Below are positions 12,701 to 22,521 of a stretch of 30,978 nucleotides of DNA, in pieces. A program made the position numbers and the translations under genes. The notes under the pieces are model-generated. The model was given only the letters and a program-made list of their open reading frames with translations, was not told the origin of the DNA and did not search any database. Position 1 is the first letter of the stretch. Each line of letters opens with the position of its first letter. The stretch comes from Ichthyophonus hoferi. Lineage: Eukaryota > Opisthokonta > Ichthyosporea > Ichthyophonida > Ichthyophonidae. The DNA is taken from the NCBI GenBank assembly GCA_002751075.1, contig NAOQ01000012.1, forward strand, positions 158,658 to 189,635. Reading direction: 5' to 3'.

Positions 12701-15700
12701 GCTCGGGACTATCATCTACCAAGTGTGGCGGTAATGGAAGAGCTGGCGTAAATATTTGTGAAGGTATGCACTAAATACTGGCTCACTCATGATTATTTTC
12801 ATCACCAGTACGGTTATTAACATTGCTATTACCATTACGACTATGGATACACCTATGTCTACTACTATTGCGCTATTGCACTACAATTACTATGTCGTTA
12901 CTACCTCCATATATATTGATTTCTACTGTTATTATATTGCTCCCACTACACATTTATTAAGCCCTTTATATACACAAAATTATATACTTATTTTTATATC
13001 TCACTTCGTTCCCTTTTCTACTTATTAAATACATCAGGAATTACGGGGCGAATTTTTGAAGACACTAATAAGAATGGTCGCATCGATACATTCGAGCCTG
13101 TGGCCGGGGTTCCAGTGAAACTTTATGGACCCAAACGATCTCTTCTTAAATCTACCACCTCTAATGCTCAGGGGCGGTATCGGTTTTCTGGAGCTTACCC
13201 GGCAACGTACACGGTAAAGGTGGATCTTCCCAAGGGAAAAGAGTTTACAGTAGATCCAGATGTGAATATAGATGGGTCCCACGAGGTTGAAATTTTCCCT
13301 TTGAACCGGACGAGCAACTCCAATAACCGTGATTTTGGTTTTGTAAAGATTGATCAATGCTCCAGAGGAACACACAACTGTCATAGATATGCATTTTGTC
13401 TGGATGGCCCCGAAAGGTTTGTGGAGTCTTTCTGGTATTGATTTTTCTTTTTTTATAATTTAGTTCTGCCTTTACTTCTTGCCCGGGTTTATTCTTTTTG
13501 CCTTCCGTGAATGCAGCACAATTAAAACATATCAATTAAATGGCAATCACAATTTCTAGAGGGGGTATCTCACCTTGCTGCTCTACCTTCTTTATCTCTT
13601 TTATCTTACACAAGTGTCAATTAATCCTTACCTATATTTATGACGTTCTGCATCATACATTTACAGGTTCACGTGTGAATGCAAATATGGTTACACTGGT
13701 GATGGAAAAACTTGCACTCGAGTAAAAACAGAATGTACCAATGGAAGCTTATACGAAGTTGATAGTAAGCGGCCATACTGTCCCCCCGGGTCCATCTGTG
13801 GTGACGTTAATGAGTGCAGAGAGGGCTTCCACAATTGCAATCCTCTGGCCACGTGTATCAATACGTTTGGAAGTTTCCGATGTGTTTGCGTCAGTGGAAC
13901 AAAAGGAGATGGAGTAACAGAATGCACAGGACAAAGTAGGTTATATATCTAGGCCATTATTTGCGCTTTGAGTTTATTTAGAAACCCAACGACTCTAGTG
14001 AGGACTTAAAAAAAACAAAAAGGAGTCGAAATCGCCCAGCATGTATGATAATAAATATCTGTTGTGTTCTGCACCCGTATTTACTTCCTGCATACTCCTA
14101 TAATGCATTGCATTGCGTTTTCGTTTTAAAATATTTCAACAATAACTAAATAATTACAATTACTTCAACTTCAGCAGAATTATGCAAGATTTATTGATTT
14201 TGCAAAACAGCCATTACCTTATTCTTAATTCCCATGCTCTTTTATTCTAATTCCTTCCAAATATCTATCCAGTCACCTGTGGCAATCAAGTATGTGATCC
14301 AAAAGGAACATCTGTGGGTATCTGCACTGACAACCAACGTGATATTGAGGGGTTGTTTCGTATTCCCAACCCTGTATGCATGTGTCACATTGGTTTCTCC
14401 AGTAAGTAGCATATCGGTTCATGTAGGAAGAAAAGAAAACATGGTTCTAATATGTATAAATATAATCTTTGTAGTATATTCTGTTACCATCTCCCTCTCT
14501 TTTCAGTTTTTTGCGCTTTTATTTATTATTGCCCTTTCTTCTCTTTTCTGTCATATTATATATAATCTTTCAATGGATTTTCTTCTATTTTTTTACAAGG
14601 CACCATTTTTTCTTTGAAACGGCATAGCTCAACAAATAGTGTTTTTACTTAATATTTTATTGGGTTCAACTTACTAATCTGCCTATTACTTTATATCATC
14701 AACCATTCCCCTCACTACCTCTCCTGTCCCACCTCCTTTTCACCTTTCAATTTCTAACATTCTTTGCTTTTTCAATTTCCCCATCTTTCTTTATATATAT
14801 ATATATATTGCATCTCCGTTTCTTATATTTTTACTTCAATAGGCTCTGGTGGAAAATGCGTTCCAAATAGAAACACCCAGTGTAAAACTCAGTGTAATTC
14901 CCGGCCTTCTAGTTCGTGTCTACCCGTCGGCACGCAAAATTTCTTTTGTGAAATGATCCGTGATCCCAAGCCCGGGTGTCCCCTGTGGCATGCGAGTACT
15001 ATTCTGGTAAATTCCGTTTGGAGATGGGTGGCATTCCCTCGGAGTTTCAAAGTTGTACCCGTAGTGATTGCTGGGCCTCCAACGTTAAGAGAAAAAGATA
15101 ATGCTCACATATTAATTAATGGTGTCAATAAAACGGGTTTCAGAATCAAGTAAGTTCTATGTATCTTAATTTTTGTGGTGACAATAAAACTACATACGTA
15201 TATGTGCAAGTATGTACACGCTTATGAATATATTTTCTTCAATATGTATGCGCACAAGTGTAGACCGTGTATGCGTTAAGGTAGCCTTTTGCGGTTATAT
15301 GAGAGTATATATATATATATATATATGTATATATTTAAACCAAAATTCTATATTCTACCAGTTCCTTCCACATATGTATGCTACGTTCTTGTCTTTGAAG
15401 TCTTTCGCCTCACGATTGTTATTCCGTGCTATTTACTTTATTTATTTTTTGGTTTCTTTTCTTAAAATTGGTTCCCAATATTACCCTTTTTTCTTGGTTT
15501 TTCGCAATAAAAAAAAAAAATTTTTTTAAAAAAAAAATCTCAGGTTTTACTGTTGCGATTATCTACTTTCCTAACCCATTTTGGCGAACCTAAACTTAAC
15601 CACCGCCGATTCACCCTTTCATTCCTAAATATTATCTTCTTTCTCTTTACATTTATTTTACCACTTTTCTTGGCCATATTTTTGTCTACTTGCCAGGATC

Positions 15701-17344
15701 ATAGAGCCCGAAGCATGTGGTAACCGGATACATGGCAATGAAATGGTTTCTTATTTAGCCGTAGTGCCCGACGTTGACGTTTTGATTAGTGGGTCAACTA
15801 TATTCTTCAGAGCGGGCCTCATGGATGTACAGGCAAGCAGTCCGACATCCACACCATTCTTTATAACACCCAACAGTGGACACACAATAAGTGCTCTTAT
15901 TGGGCAGGTAAGTTTTGCGCATGATGCTACTTATACTTACCCAAATAACCAGTTGATACTTCATTCTCTTCTTGATTCCAATTTATTGATATATTAAGTT
16001 CTATCACATGGATGTACACTTCGTTTTTGTTGCTCTTGTTCTCACTTCATTTTCTTTATTGCTGCTAGGCTCAATACTTCTTATTTTAAGGTTTTCTCTC
16101 CCTCCTCCCACAAAAAATTCAAATCTATTCACTTTTTTGTTCAACATATTCCTTACCTCATCTGCATTATTTTAACTTATTACCCCAGATGCAAGAAGAG
16201 GATGCAGAGAACATAGGAAGCGTGTATGCCAGCCATGCTGCAAAAACTAATGGATATTTAGATATTGTTCCAGCCCCCGGATCCAATTTTAATAAAGCAC
16301 AAGTAGGATGGATTGCACTTATTAATGCCCCCGTAACATCTGGAATCAACATGGGAAGGTGTCGTTTCCCTCTCTCCTGATACTACTATCTGTATTTTAC
16401 CTACACATATTCTACACAAAAGTGTCCAAACGTCAATGGTGTGAACATGCTCATTTTAATTTATATTTTTGTAAATTTTCTATTTTTAAAATGACCACGT
16501 ATCCCTGGCTTAGTTCTCATTGGTATTATTGTATTCCTTATTCTGTATAGATAAAAAGGTATCAATCTAAATATTAAAGTATTATCATATTGTTATTTCA
16601 CTTTTTCTTAATACGCACCTGAACAACAGAGTGGCGCAAATGGTAATTCGGGATCAATGCTCCGATCGGAATTCCTTGATGGTGTATAGCACATTACGCA
16701 CTGGGTTTGGAGAAGGACCCGTCTATTACGGCCAGCTACCACGCGTGTCACCTGTAACCCCTCATATCTTCATTGGTGGGTGGGGCACTTACAATGTTGC
16801 CAATATCCCCACTGTGGCTGCTCCGGGAATAGGCAATGTTTACACTAACTTCCGCCTGGTTAGCAAGTAAGACTCAGCTGCCCCTTTATCCGTTCTCTTT
16901 GACATCCGCTATTTGATTGAATTGTTGGATCTTACGTGTTTTAGTTTGTGCTTTCTTCTTTTCCCTTTCTTTTTCTATTTATCCTCTATTTTTATTTTAC
17001 TGTTGCACATTCGCAGTCTTTTCATACATCTTGAATTCACTGTCGAGTCGTTTTATCCCGTTATATTTAAAATATAAGTTCACTCCCTAATAGTGTGATA
17101 TTAGCGGCTTCTATCTCACATTCACCCTCTCGTTATCGATTTCTCTACACGCAGACGTGCATCCTCCGCATTAGTTCGTGCAGAAACATTTGAATGTCTC
17201 GGTGATCGCAGTCCGCTCAGCAACAACCCATGGATAACCTACTTTGCAATTTTCCCCGAGATAGAAAACTGGGCAGTCCGAGGGACCACTTCCAAGCCTC
17301 ATCGTCGTGATGTTAATGGGGTTAATGAGGGAGAGCGGGAGTAA
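9777..17344 (+). CDS. Gene B: secreted mosaic protein (Cys domain, WSC, SdrD_B-like, EGF, three H-type-lectin-like units), 12 exons
   Basis: Exons: 9777-10190, 10777-10920, 11443-11578, 12482-12763, 13038-13416, 13667-13935, 14273-14401, 14843-15149, 15697-15907, 16189-16358, 16630-16866 and 17155-17344. All introns are GT-AG, phases agree, and the product is about 955 aa. The start MINVAVTVLVATAIFVGA is a signal peptide. The N-terminal Cys domain (about 25-230) aligns with that of gene A and includes a Thr/Pro linker. A WSC domain follows (232-325), recognised by YVGCYVDASG, CYCG and KCGGNGR with eight or more Cys. Then come an SdrD_B-like sandwich (326-425; DTNKNGRID loop), an EGF module split by an intron, and a Ca-binding EGF (DVNEC; CINTFGSFRCVC). 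The 43-aa Cys module is 542-584. Three H-type-lectin-like units follow: FPRSFKVVPVVIAGPP with HGNEMVSYLAVVP, then a unit ending VGWIAL, then PHIFIGGW with ITYFAIFP. WSC and H-type lectin folds bind glycans, so a wall or matrix adhesin is the likely role. It is the paralogue of gene A and has the same 12 exons, with lengths nearly equal from exon 7 on (129/129 to 190/190). There is no membrane anchor. Exon 1 contains an in-frame GTAAGT that would be a strong donor if used. Confidence 0.85.
12780..12935 (+). repeat. ATT/ACT triplet-rich tract in gene B intron 4
   Basis: The intron between the WSC and SdrD_B exons (12764-13037) is largely an imperfect run of ATT, ACT and ACC triplets. It produces a spurious open frame. 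It sits just after the WSC exon. Confidence 0.5.
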
Positions 17345-17573
17345 TTAATTTCGATTGGGCAAAAGATTTATCTTATAGTGGAATGGTGATTTCATGCTGG
17401 CTATTGGTGTATATTGGCCTCTGGTTTGTCACAAATTTGTCTGACGGGACTGGTCTATTTATTTTTATTAGCCAAAATTAATAGATACGATTGGATTAAA
17501 AATGTCTTTGCTGAATAGATTGTATCAAATTCTCCCCCGAGTAGATTGGCTTAAGGAAGTACTGCATTTCACC

Positions 17574-17579
17574 AATAAA
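17574..17579 (+). terminator. Possible poly(A) signal of gene B
   Basis: AATAAA lies about 230 nt after the gene B stop codon. A second copy is at 17864-17869. Either could serve, and neither is supported beyond position. Confidence 0.3.
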
Positions 17580-19224
17580 AATCATGTATCGCACATATGT
17601 TTTCAGTTGATCATAAGACTTTGTTAATAGTCGGAGTTGTATAGGAAATTGTTTGTTACCAGATCTCAACACGTGACTTACGATAGAATCTTGATAGATC
17701 TCTTTATTTACAAGTAACATCCATTTAACTTGCCGCTGGCATACTTACTTTGACTATGATTACCCTGCTCTTTTAGTAGCTATACAGACCGTATGGCATA
17801 TGTAATAGATGTAATGTAGCCATTAAGTAACACATTAGAAACGTTCGTCTGGCAGACAACCTAAATAAAGTCTGTTACAAGATCGTTAAGTCCAAATGAA
17901 CGCGTAGTTTGACTGAAGCCCTGATAACAAGCGGATGAGAAAATTTTACCAGCCTTATATTAGTTAATTGAATACAGTTCCCAACAGGTAAATTGATGTG
18001 TCAATATAGTATACGGTATGTGAACGCTTAAATCAATGTTATTAACCAATAAGAATAATTTAAATCAATCCCATTTACAAACAATCGCATTTACAAATAA
18101 TGAATGCAAACTATACAGGTGCTAACCGCAATTGACACAAACAGTAGTTAAAATATGCGTCATGAGACCTCTACTACACCCGAGTCTTGTAAACAGATCA
18201 GATACACCCAAATACGTATAGGGTAATTTAATATAATGTGGATATGGTCTAATATAATATAATATAATACATTTTATTTTGTTTTATTGTTGTGAATTTT
18301 AATGTTTTATACTATATTATATCACAGTATAGTATGTTATAACATACTTATAACTGAAATAATTATAACCCGCGGACCGAAAGATGGTCTTAGATGACGG
18401 TTTATACTAATAAGCAAAAAAAGATTATATTGATTTTTTTCTTCAGGTTTCGGCCTCAGGAAACTTCCAACATATATGTTGAAAATTTTCTATATACAGA
18501 ATTTTATAATTGATTTATTGGTCATGTTTGTTTTGGAAATTATAGTACTATCGGTCATAAACACAAGCATGTTTTCCTGTGTTAAGTACCCACAAACTAA
18601 TCTAGATTGCTAATATGCATCGATCCAATTATTAATTACAATTGCCTCTTTCCAAATACGTAAATATATATCTTCAAACTGAACAAATATTCCGTTAAAG
18701 ATTAAACAGAGGGAGGAAATCTAATATTGTTCTTTCTATGGATATATCCGTGAGTCAAGCAGTCAGTGATCAGTACGCGCACTTCTCCTCCTTTCGTTCA
18801 TCGAAAGTTATATCATGTATGCTAGAGCTTTTCAATAATAGATATTAGCGGAGATATCTGGAAGCTTTAACAACAATACATCATACTATATATATTAAGC
18901 CATACACTACTTTAAAATCTATCGCAATGTGTAATGGCGATCGGTTATTTAATCATTCATCAGCGTGATCAAAGACAACTGTAATTAGAGAATCAGCAAC
19001 AGGGTCGGATGATTGGTTTGTATCGTATGACCCCTACTATATTATAATAATCTCATATCTTTTTCTATTTTTTGTTTTCTTGAAAAGGCATATTAAAATT
19101 CACACAGTAAATAGAAGGGTTTTCGATTATGATAGATCTGGTGGACAATATGGTAATTTTTGCGATCCGAATTATAATCTGTTAATCAATACTAAATCTA
19201 TTTCTTATTCAGTTTAAGCAGATG

Positions 19225-19319
19225 ATTCTGGTCCATTATTATAATGAAAACCACCCATTTTAACTTCATTCTTTTGGTTCGAAATAAATTGATTTGTCAA
19301 TACATATTTGGACCAGAAT
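19225..19319. repeat. 95-bp element with 11-bp perfect inverted ends
   Basis: ATTCTGGTCCA at 19225-19235 is matched by its exact reverse complement at 19309-19319. The interior is AT-rich and no target-site duplication is evident. It lies about 320 nt upstream of the Merlin transposase frame, so it could be a tiny nonautonomous element, a relic of a terminal repeat, or chance. Confidence 0.4.
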
Positions 19320-19637
19320 TTCTGAGCAAAGAAATCACCATCCCAAAGCGTTCAATGTTTGCTTTTTTACACCTTATTTCTTATTTATTTATATTACAAT
19401 CTTAATTAATTTATCAATATAACTAATGTGCCATATATAGAAACACTGTTATAGCCTTATCGAGATAGGATTAAACATCTGGTAGTTGTAAAGATGGATG
19501 GGGAATCCAATGCCTTCCAATACGATCGCGCCCTTTTAAAGTAGGCAAATGATTTAGCCGGAAATGTCGAGGCAGGCGAAGTCTTGCACCTGCATCACCC
19601 AAATAAATAAAAAGGCTTTTTCTTCATGAAAATAAAA

Positions 19638-20450
19638 ATGATAGAAAACGAAAATTTTAATATTTCTACGCTTCCAAGCACGGAAGAGGAATCACTGGTT
19701 TTTTAAGGAGGCATGGTGTTCTTGTCTCTGAACGCTTGTGCAGCCTTGGTCATCTCATGCATGCGTACCGATGCAATTGTGTTTACAGTTCTCATGACCA
19801 TAAGGAGATGTGTTCCAAACAAACCTCGTGTGCATCAATGAATAAAGAGTTAGGGATTAAAAGACCTACTGTCGTGGACCTCAATTTCAAGCTGAGGGAT
19901 GTCAACTTGCATTACCGAAAATTGTGTTCTTTTTCCACAATTGGAGGAACCAAAGCCATAGTTGAGATAGACGAGATTCACAGGTATACGCGTAAGGACA
20001 ATGTTGGTAGGCTTGCGCGATCCCAACAACGGATTTTCGGTGGCATTCAGAGGCACACAGGAAGACGATTTGTGGTCGCCATCTCAGTTCGCAAGAAAGC
20101 GACATTTACAACAGAAATCAAAAAACCCATTTTCCTAGGAAACATTATTATCCGACTCCTGGCCCGCCTACAATATACGTGCCATTCCCAGCTTGGGTAT
20201 AATGCACTTTAAGGTAAATCATCATTTGAACTTTGTCTTCCCAGATCATCATTTGATTCACACCCAGGGCATTCAGAGGATGTGGAGAAATGTTAAAGAA
20301 TGGAACAGAAGGCAGCATAGAACAGCCCCAGGAAAGCTTGATAAATATCTGGTAGAGTACATATGGAGGCGAGAACGCCGTCTAGAAGACGTGCTTAAAG
20401 ACATGATGACCCTCATTGCCAGATACCCAAATATTCAAGTCAATAAATAA
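19638..20450 (+). pseudogene. Decayed Merlin (IS1595/ISXO2-like) DNA transposon transposase
   Basis: Three consecutive reading-frame pieces form one transposase of about 270 aa. The first (19638-19705) begins MIENENFNIS and runs to LVF. The second (from about 19703) reads FLRRHGV through VEIDEIH and FGGIQRHTGRRFV. The third (about 20140-20450) reads SDSWPAYN, VNHHLNFV, HTQGIQRMW and LVEYIWRRE. This is the DDE_Tnp_IS1595 layout known from Merlin elements: an N-terminal Cys/zinc-ribbon-like stretch, IDE, then SDxW, then HTQxIxxxW near the end. Two frameshifts are visible, one in the T-run at about 19699-19704 (one T short) and one near 20138-20141. The position that is usually acidic in the IE..W motif is Gln here. 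The Cys region is also incomplete (CSLGH where CxxC is expected). The copy is therefore inactive and moderately old. I could not find convincing terminal inverted repeats or the 8-9 bp duplications typical of the family, so element ends are unknown. Confidence 0.85.
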
Positions 20451-21040
20451 ATGGCAATATCAGCATGTTTGGCTTAGATTATATTGTCTCCTAAGTAATA
20501 TAGTGGCAGGGTTGGGGTTTAAGGATTAAGCTCTAAAATATGGTTAGAAAGTATTAAAAATTTTCAATGGAAAAGCAGGGGTTCAGAGGCGGAAGCCCCC
20601 GAGAAAAAAAAAAATGTAAAAAATGGTTTCAACCGGGAGCGAAATCGCAGTTTCTGTCTTTCCTAATTTATTTTACCGCCCTCTGATCCGGATTTGCAAT
20701 TGATTTAATTTTAAAATAGCCAATCAGCGCATTGCAATTTCCCCATTACCTCGTACAGATAAGTGTAAGCGGAGGGCTTTTTATTGGTTGTTTCTGGTTC
20801 CTTTATGGTTTTCCAATCTTTGTTTATCGGGATTCATTTAAGACATTATTATTGGTTAATACAAAAATACAATTCATAAAAATTGACTAGCACGTGCACT
20901 AGGCAATGCACTAGGCATAGTCGTGATATTATTTACATCGTAATGTAGCACCCCTTACCGACTGGCTTCATTGTGAAATATTTACATTTAAAAAAATCAA
21001 AGCATCGGTTCCCTCTGAATTAGAACAGAAACATACTTAC

Positions 21041-21181
21041 CACAGCCAGTTACCCAGAGAGTTAGTATATGCAACTTCCATGGGACCTCCTGTGGTACAA
21101 TCCAGACCATAAAAGCAAACGTAAATGTGAGGCAGAGCCATAGAAAATTTCCTTTTCTTATTACCCTAGGCTCATTAATAT
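21041..21181 (-). other. Isolated exon candidate encoding a membrane segment
   Basis: On the minus strand a long pyrimidine tract ends in CTCCTCTAG at 21182. A 141-nt open stretch follows, then TGTG|GTAAGTATG, a near-ideal donor. Entry and exit are both phase 1, so the piece is symmetric, like the extracellular-module exons in genes A and B. It encodes 47 aa around FLWLCLTFTFAFMVWIVP, a plausible transmembrane helix, and then a Trp/Leu-rich tail ending VTGC. I could not find partner exons on either side, and I do not recognise the protein. It may be part of an undetected small gene, a relic, or chance. Confidence 0.35.
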
Positions 21182-21866
21182 CTAGAGGAGATGAGAGAAG
21201 AAATGAATGAGATTGAAAATATTCCACAATTCATTGTGAATGTAGAAATATAGAGTAAAGTTATTTGAGTTTAAAGAAAGGAATATATAGGGGGAAAGGA
21301 GGAGGGGTAATATATAAAAAAGATATATAATTGTGTGTAAAGACACTGTAGTAAAGGTTAAAAGAAAACATGTACATGTGGTTTGGTATTACAAGTTCAA
21401 GTGGGAAGCAGAACAATAATCATTAACTTAAATTGTTACTATTTGGTTCCGTAAGTGATGTCTTTGTTAGTCTCTCTTGCAAATAGTGAGCAAAGCATCA
21501 GCAATTCATTTTCACTATATGTAGTTTTATTGTAAATAAATAACTTCTACACTGCAACTGAGCGAGCTGTAAGTGAAACAGAGCGATTGGCTATTATTAC
21601 CGCTAGCCCAATGAAACCAACAATATTCACCAACTAATTGGAGATCTGAAAGCATGTGAGCAAGTCGTCATTAGAACTACCACGTATCTAAACTTCAGCC
21701 CTGTGCTCCATTAAAAAAGGAGACACCCATTTAAAGACTCGTAAAAATAACCATGGGAATTTAATTATATTAAATTAATAATAAGCTTGTCTACTTCAAC
21801 CATCCCTTTATTGCTACCCCGACCCCTTAGACTCTATAGCAATGATCAATAAGGTCTTCTTCAATC

Positions 21867-21878
21867 AAACACGTGTTT
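21867..21878 (+). promoter_or_regulatory. Palindromic E-box (AAACACGTGTTT) upstream of the bHLH gene
   Basis: A perfect 12-bp palindrome centred on CACGTG lies about 650 nt upstream of the bHLH ATG and is followed 4 nt later by CACGTT. CACGTG is the class-B bHLH core site, so autoregulation is possible. The spacing does not fit the carbohydrate-response consensus of Mondo/Mlx. This is a motif match only. Confidence 0.4.
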
Positions 21879-22451
21879 TCACGTTCAATCAATGTACCTG
21901 ATTTTATGATGATTTATGATTTACAATGTGTGAAAGTACCTTGGATGAGGCAACTATTACTCGCAAAATTTAAATTACTTTTCTTAGGCTATCGTATTTT
22001 TTTTATTTTTTTTGAGTAAATGGATTAAGAACTGAACAATCAAAGTAGGTAGATGGTGGCATTGCTTTTACTGGCTGCATATTGGATAGTCCTCCCATGA
22101 ATCTAAAACGACTTTATGGTGAGCATCCGATAATAATAGCTCATCTGCCTATGATTGGTTACCCATTGGTCAACGATCTATTATCGCTTTTGTAGTTTTA
22201 ATCGGAAGATTTATCTGTTTCATTGGCTAGTAATTACACCTTCTAGTAATTACGCAATCTTAAAGCTGTTGGAGTATATCCGATCGGCTTCAGTTTGGCT
22301 AGAGATAAAGGCTCAACTAGCTGCTAATCAGTGTAATCCAGAATAACGTGACGATCTTTTAAAATACACGGATAATCAAAATCAAGCAAAATTCTAAAAC
22401 AATAAGGCAATATATATATATAATATATATATAACTAAAGCTCAAACAGGG

Positions 22452-22459
22452 TATATAAA
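22452..22459 (+). promoter_or_regulatory. TATA-like box of the bHLH gene
   Basis: TATATAAA sits in a GGG-TATATAAAT context about 63 nt upstream of the start codon, which suits a core promoter with a short leader. The surrounding DNA is very AT-rich, so chance matches are common. Confidence 0.35.
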
Positions 22460-22521
22460 TAATATCAAATTAGGTTATAATATCACACTTTTAATTATTA
22501 ATTATTATTAATATCATATAC

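Larger units (their letters stand above)
17345..19637. other. Intergenic region between gene B and the Merlin remnant
   Basis: AT-rich DNA of 2.3 kb. It contains possible poly(A) hexamers for gene B, a small inverted-repeat element (19225-19319), and otherwise only short frames without splice support or recognisable products. The minus frame at 17720-17496 resembles nothing I know. No RNA gene was recognised. Confidence 0.55.
20451..22521. promoter_or_regulatory. Long upstream region of the bHLH gene
   Basis: Of the 2.07 kb between the transposon remnant and the bHLH start, the part from 20720 holds about ten CCAAT/ATTGG pentamers (for example 20720-20724, 20783-20787, 20851-20855, 21586-21590, 21608-21612, 22154-22158, 22165-22169 and 22222-22226). 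It also holds two CACGTG E-boxes (20891-20896, 21870-21875). These suggest regulatory DNA but are only motif matches. A minus-strand exon candidate lies inside it (21181-21041). Confidence 0.4.

Noticed and set aside
17496-17720. A 74-aa minus-strand frame after gene B
   Set aside because: There are no recognisable motifs, no splice sites and no start context. The length is expected by chance.
21870-21885. A carbohydrate response element for Mondo/Mlx
   Set aside because: The two E-box-like sites are separated by 4 nt and the second is CACGTT, so the known N5 consensus is not met.
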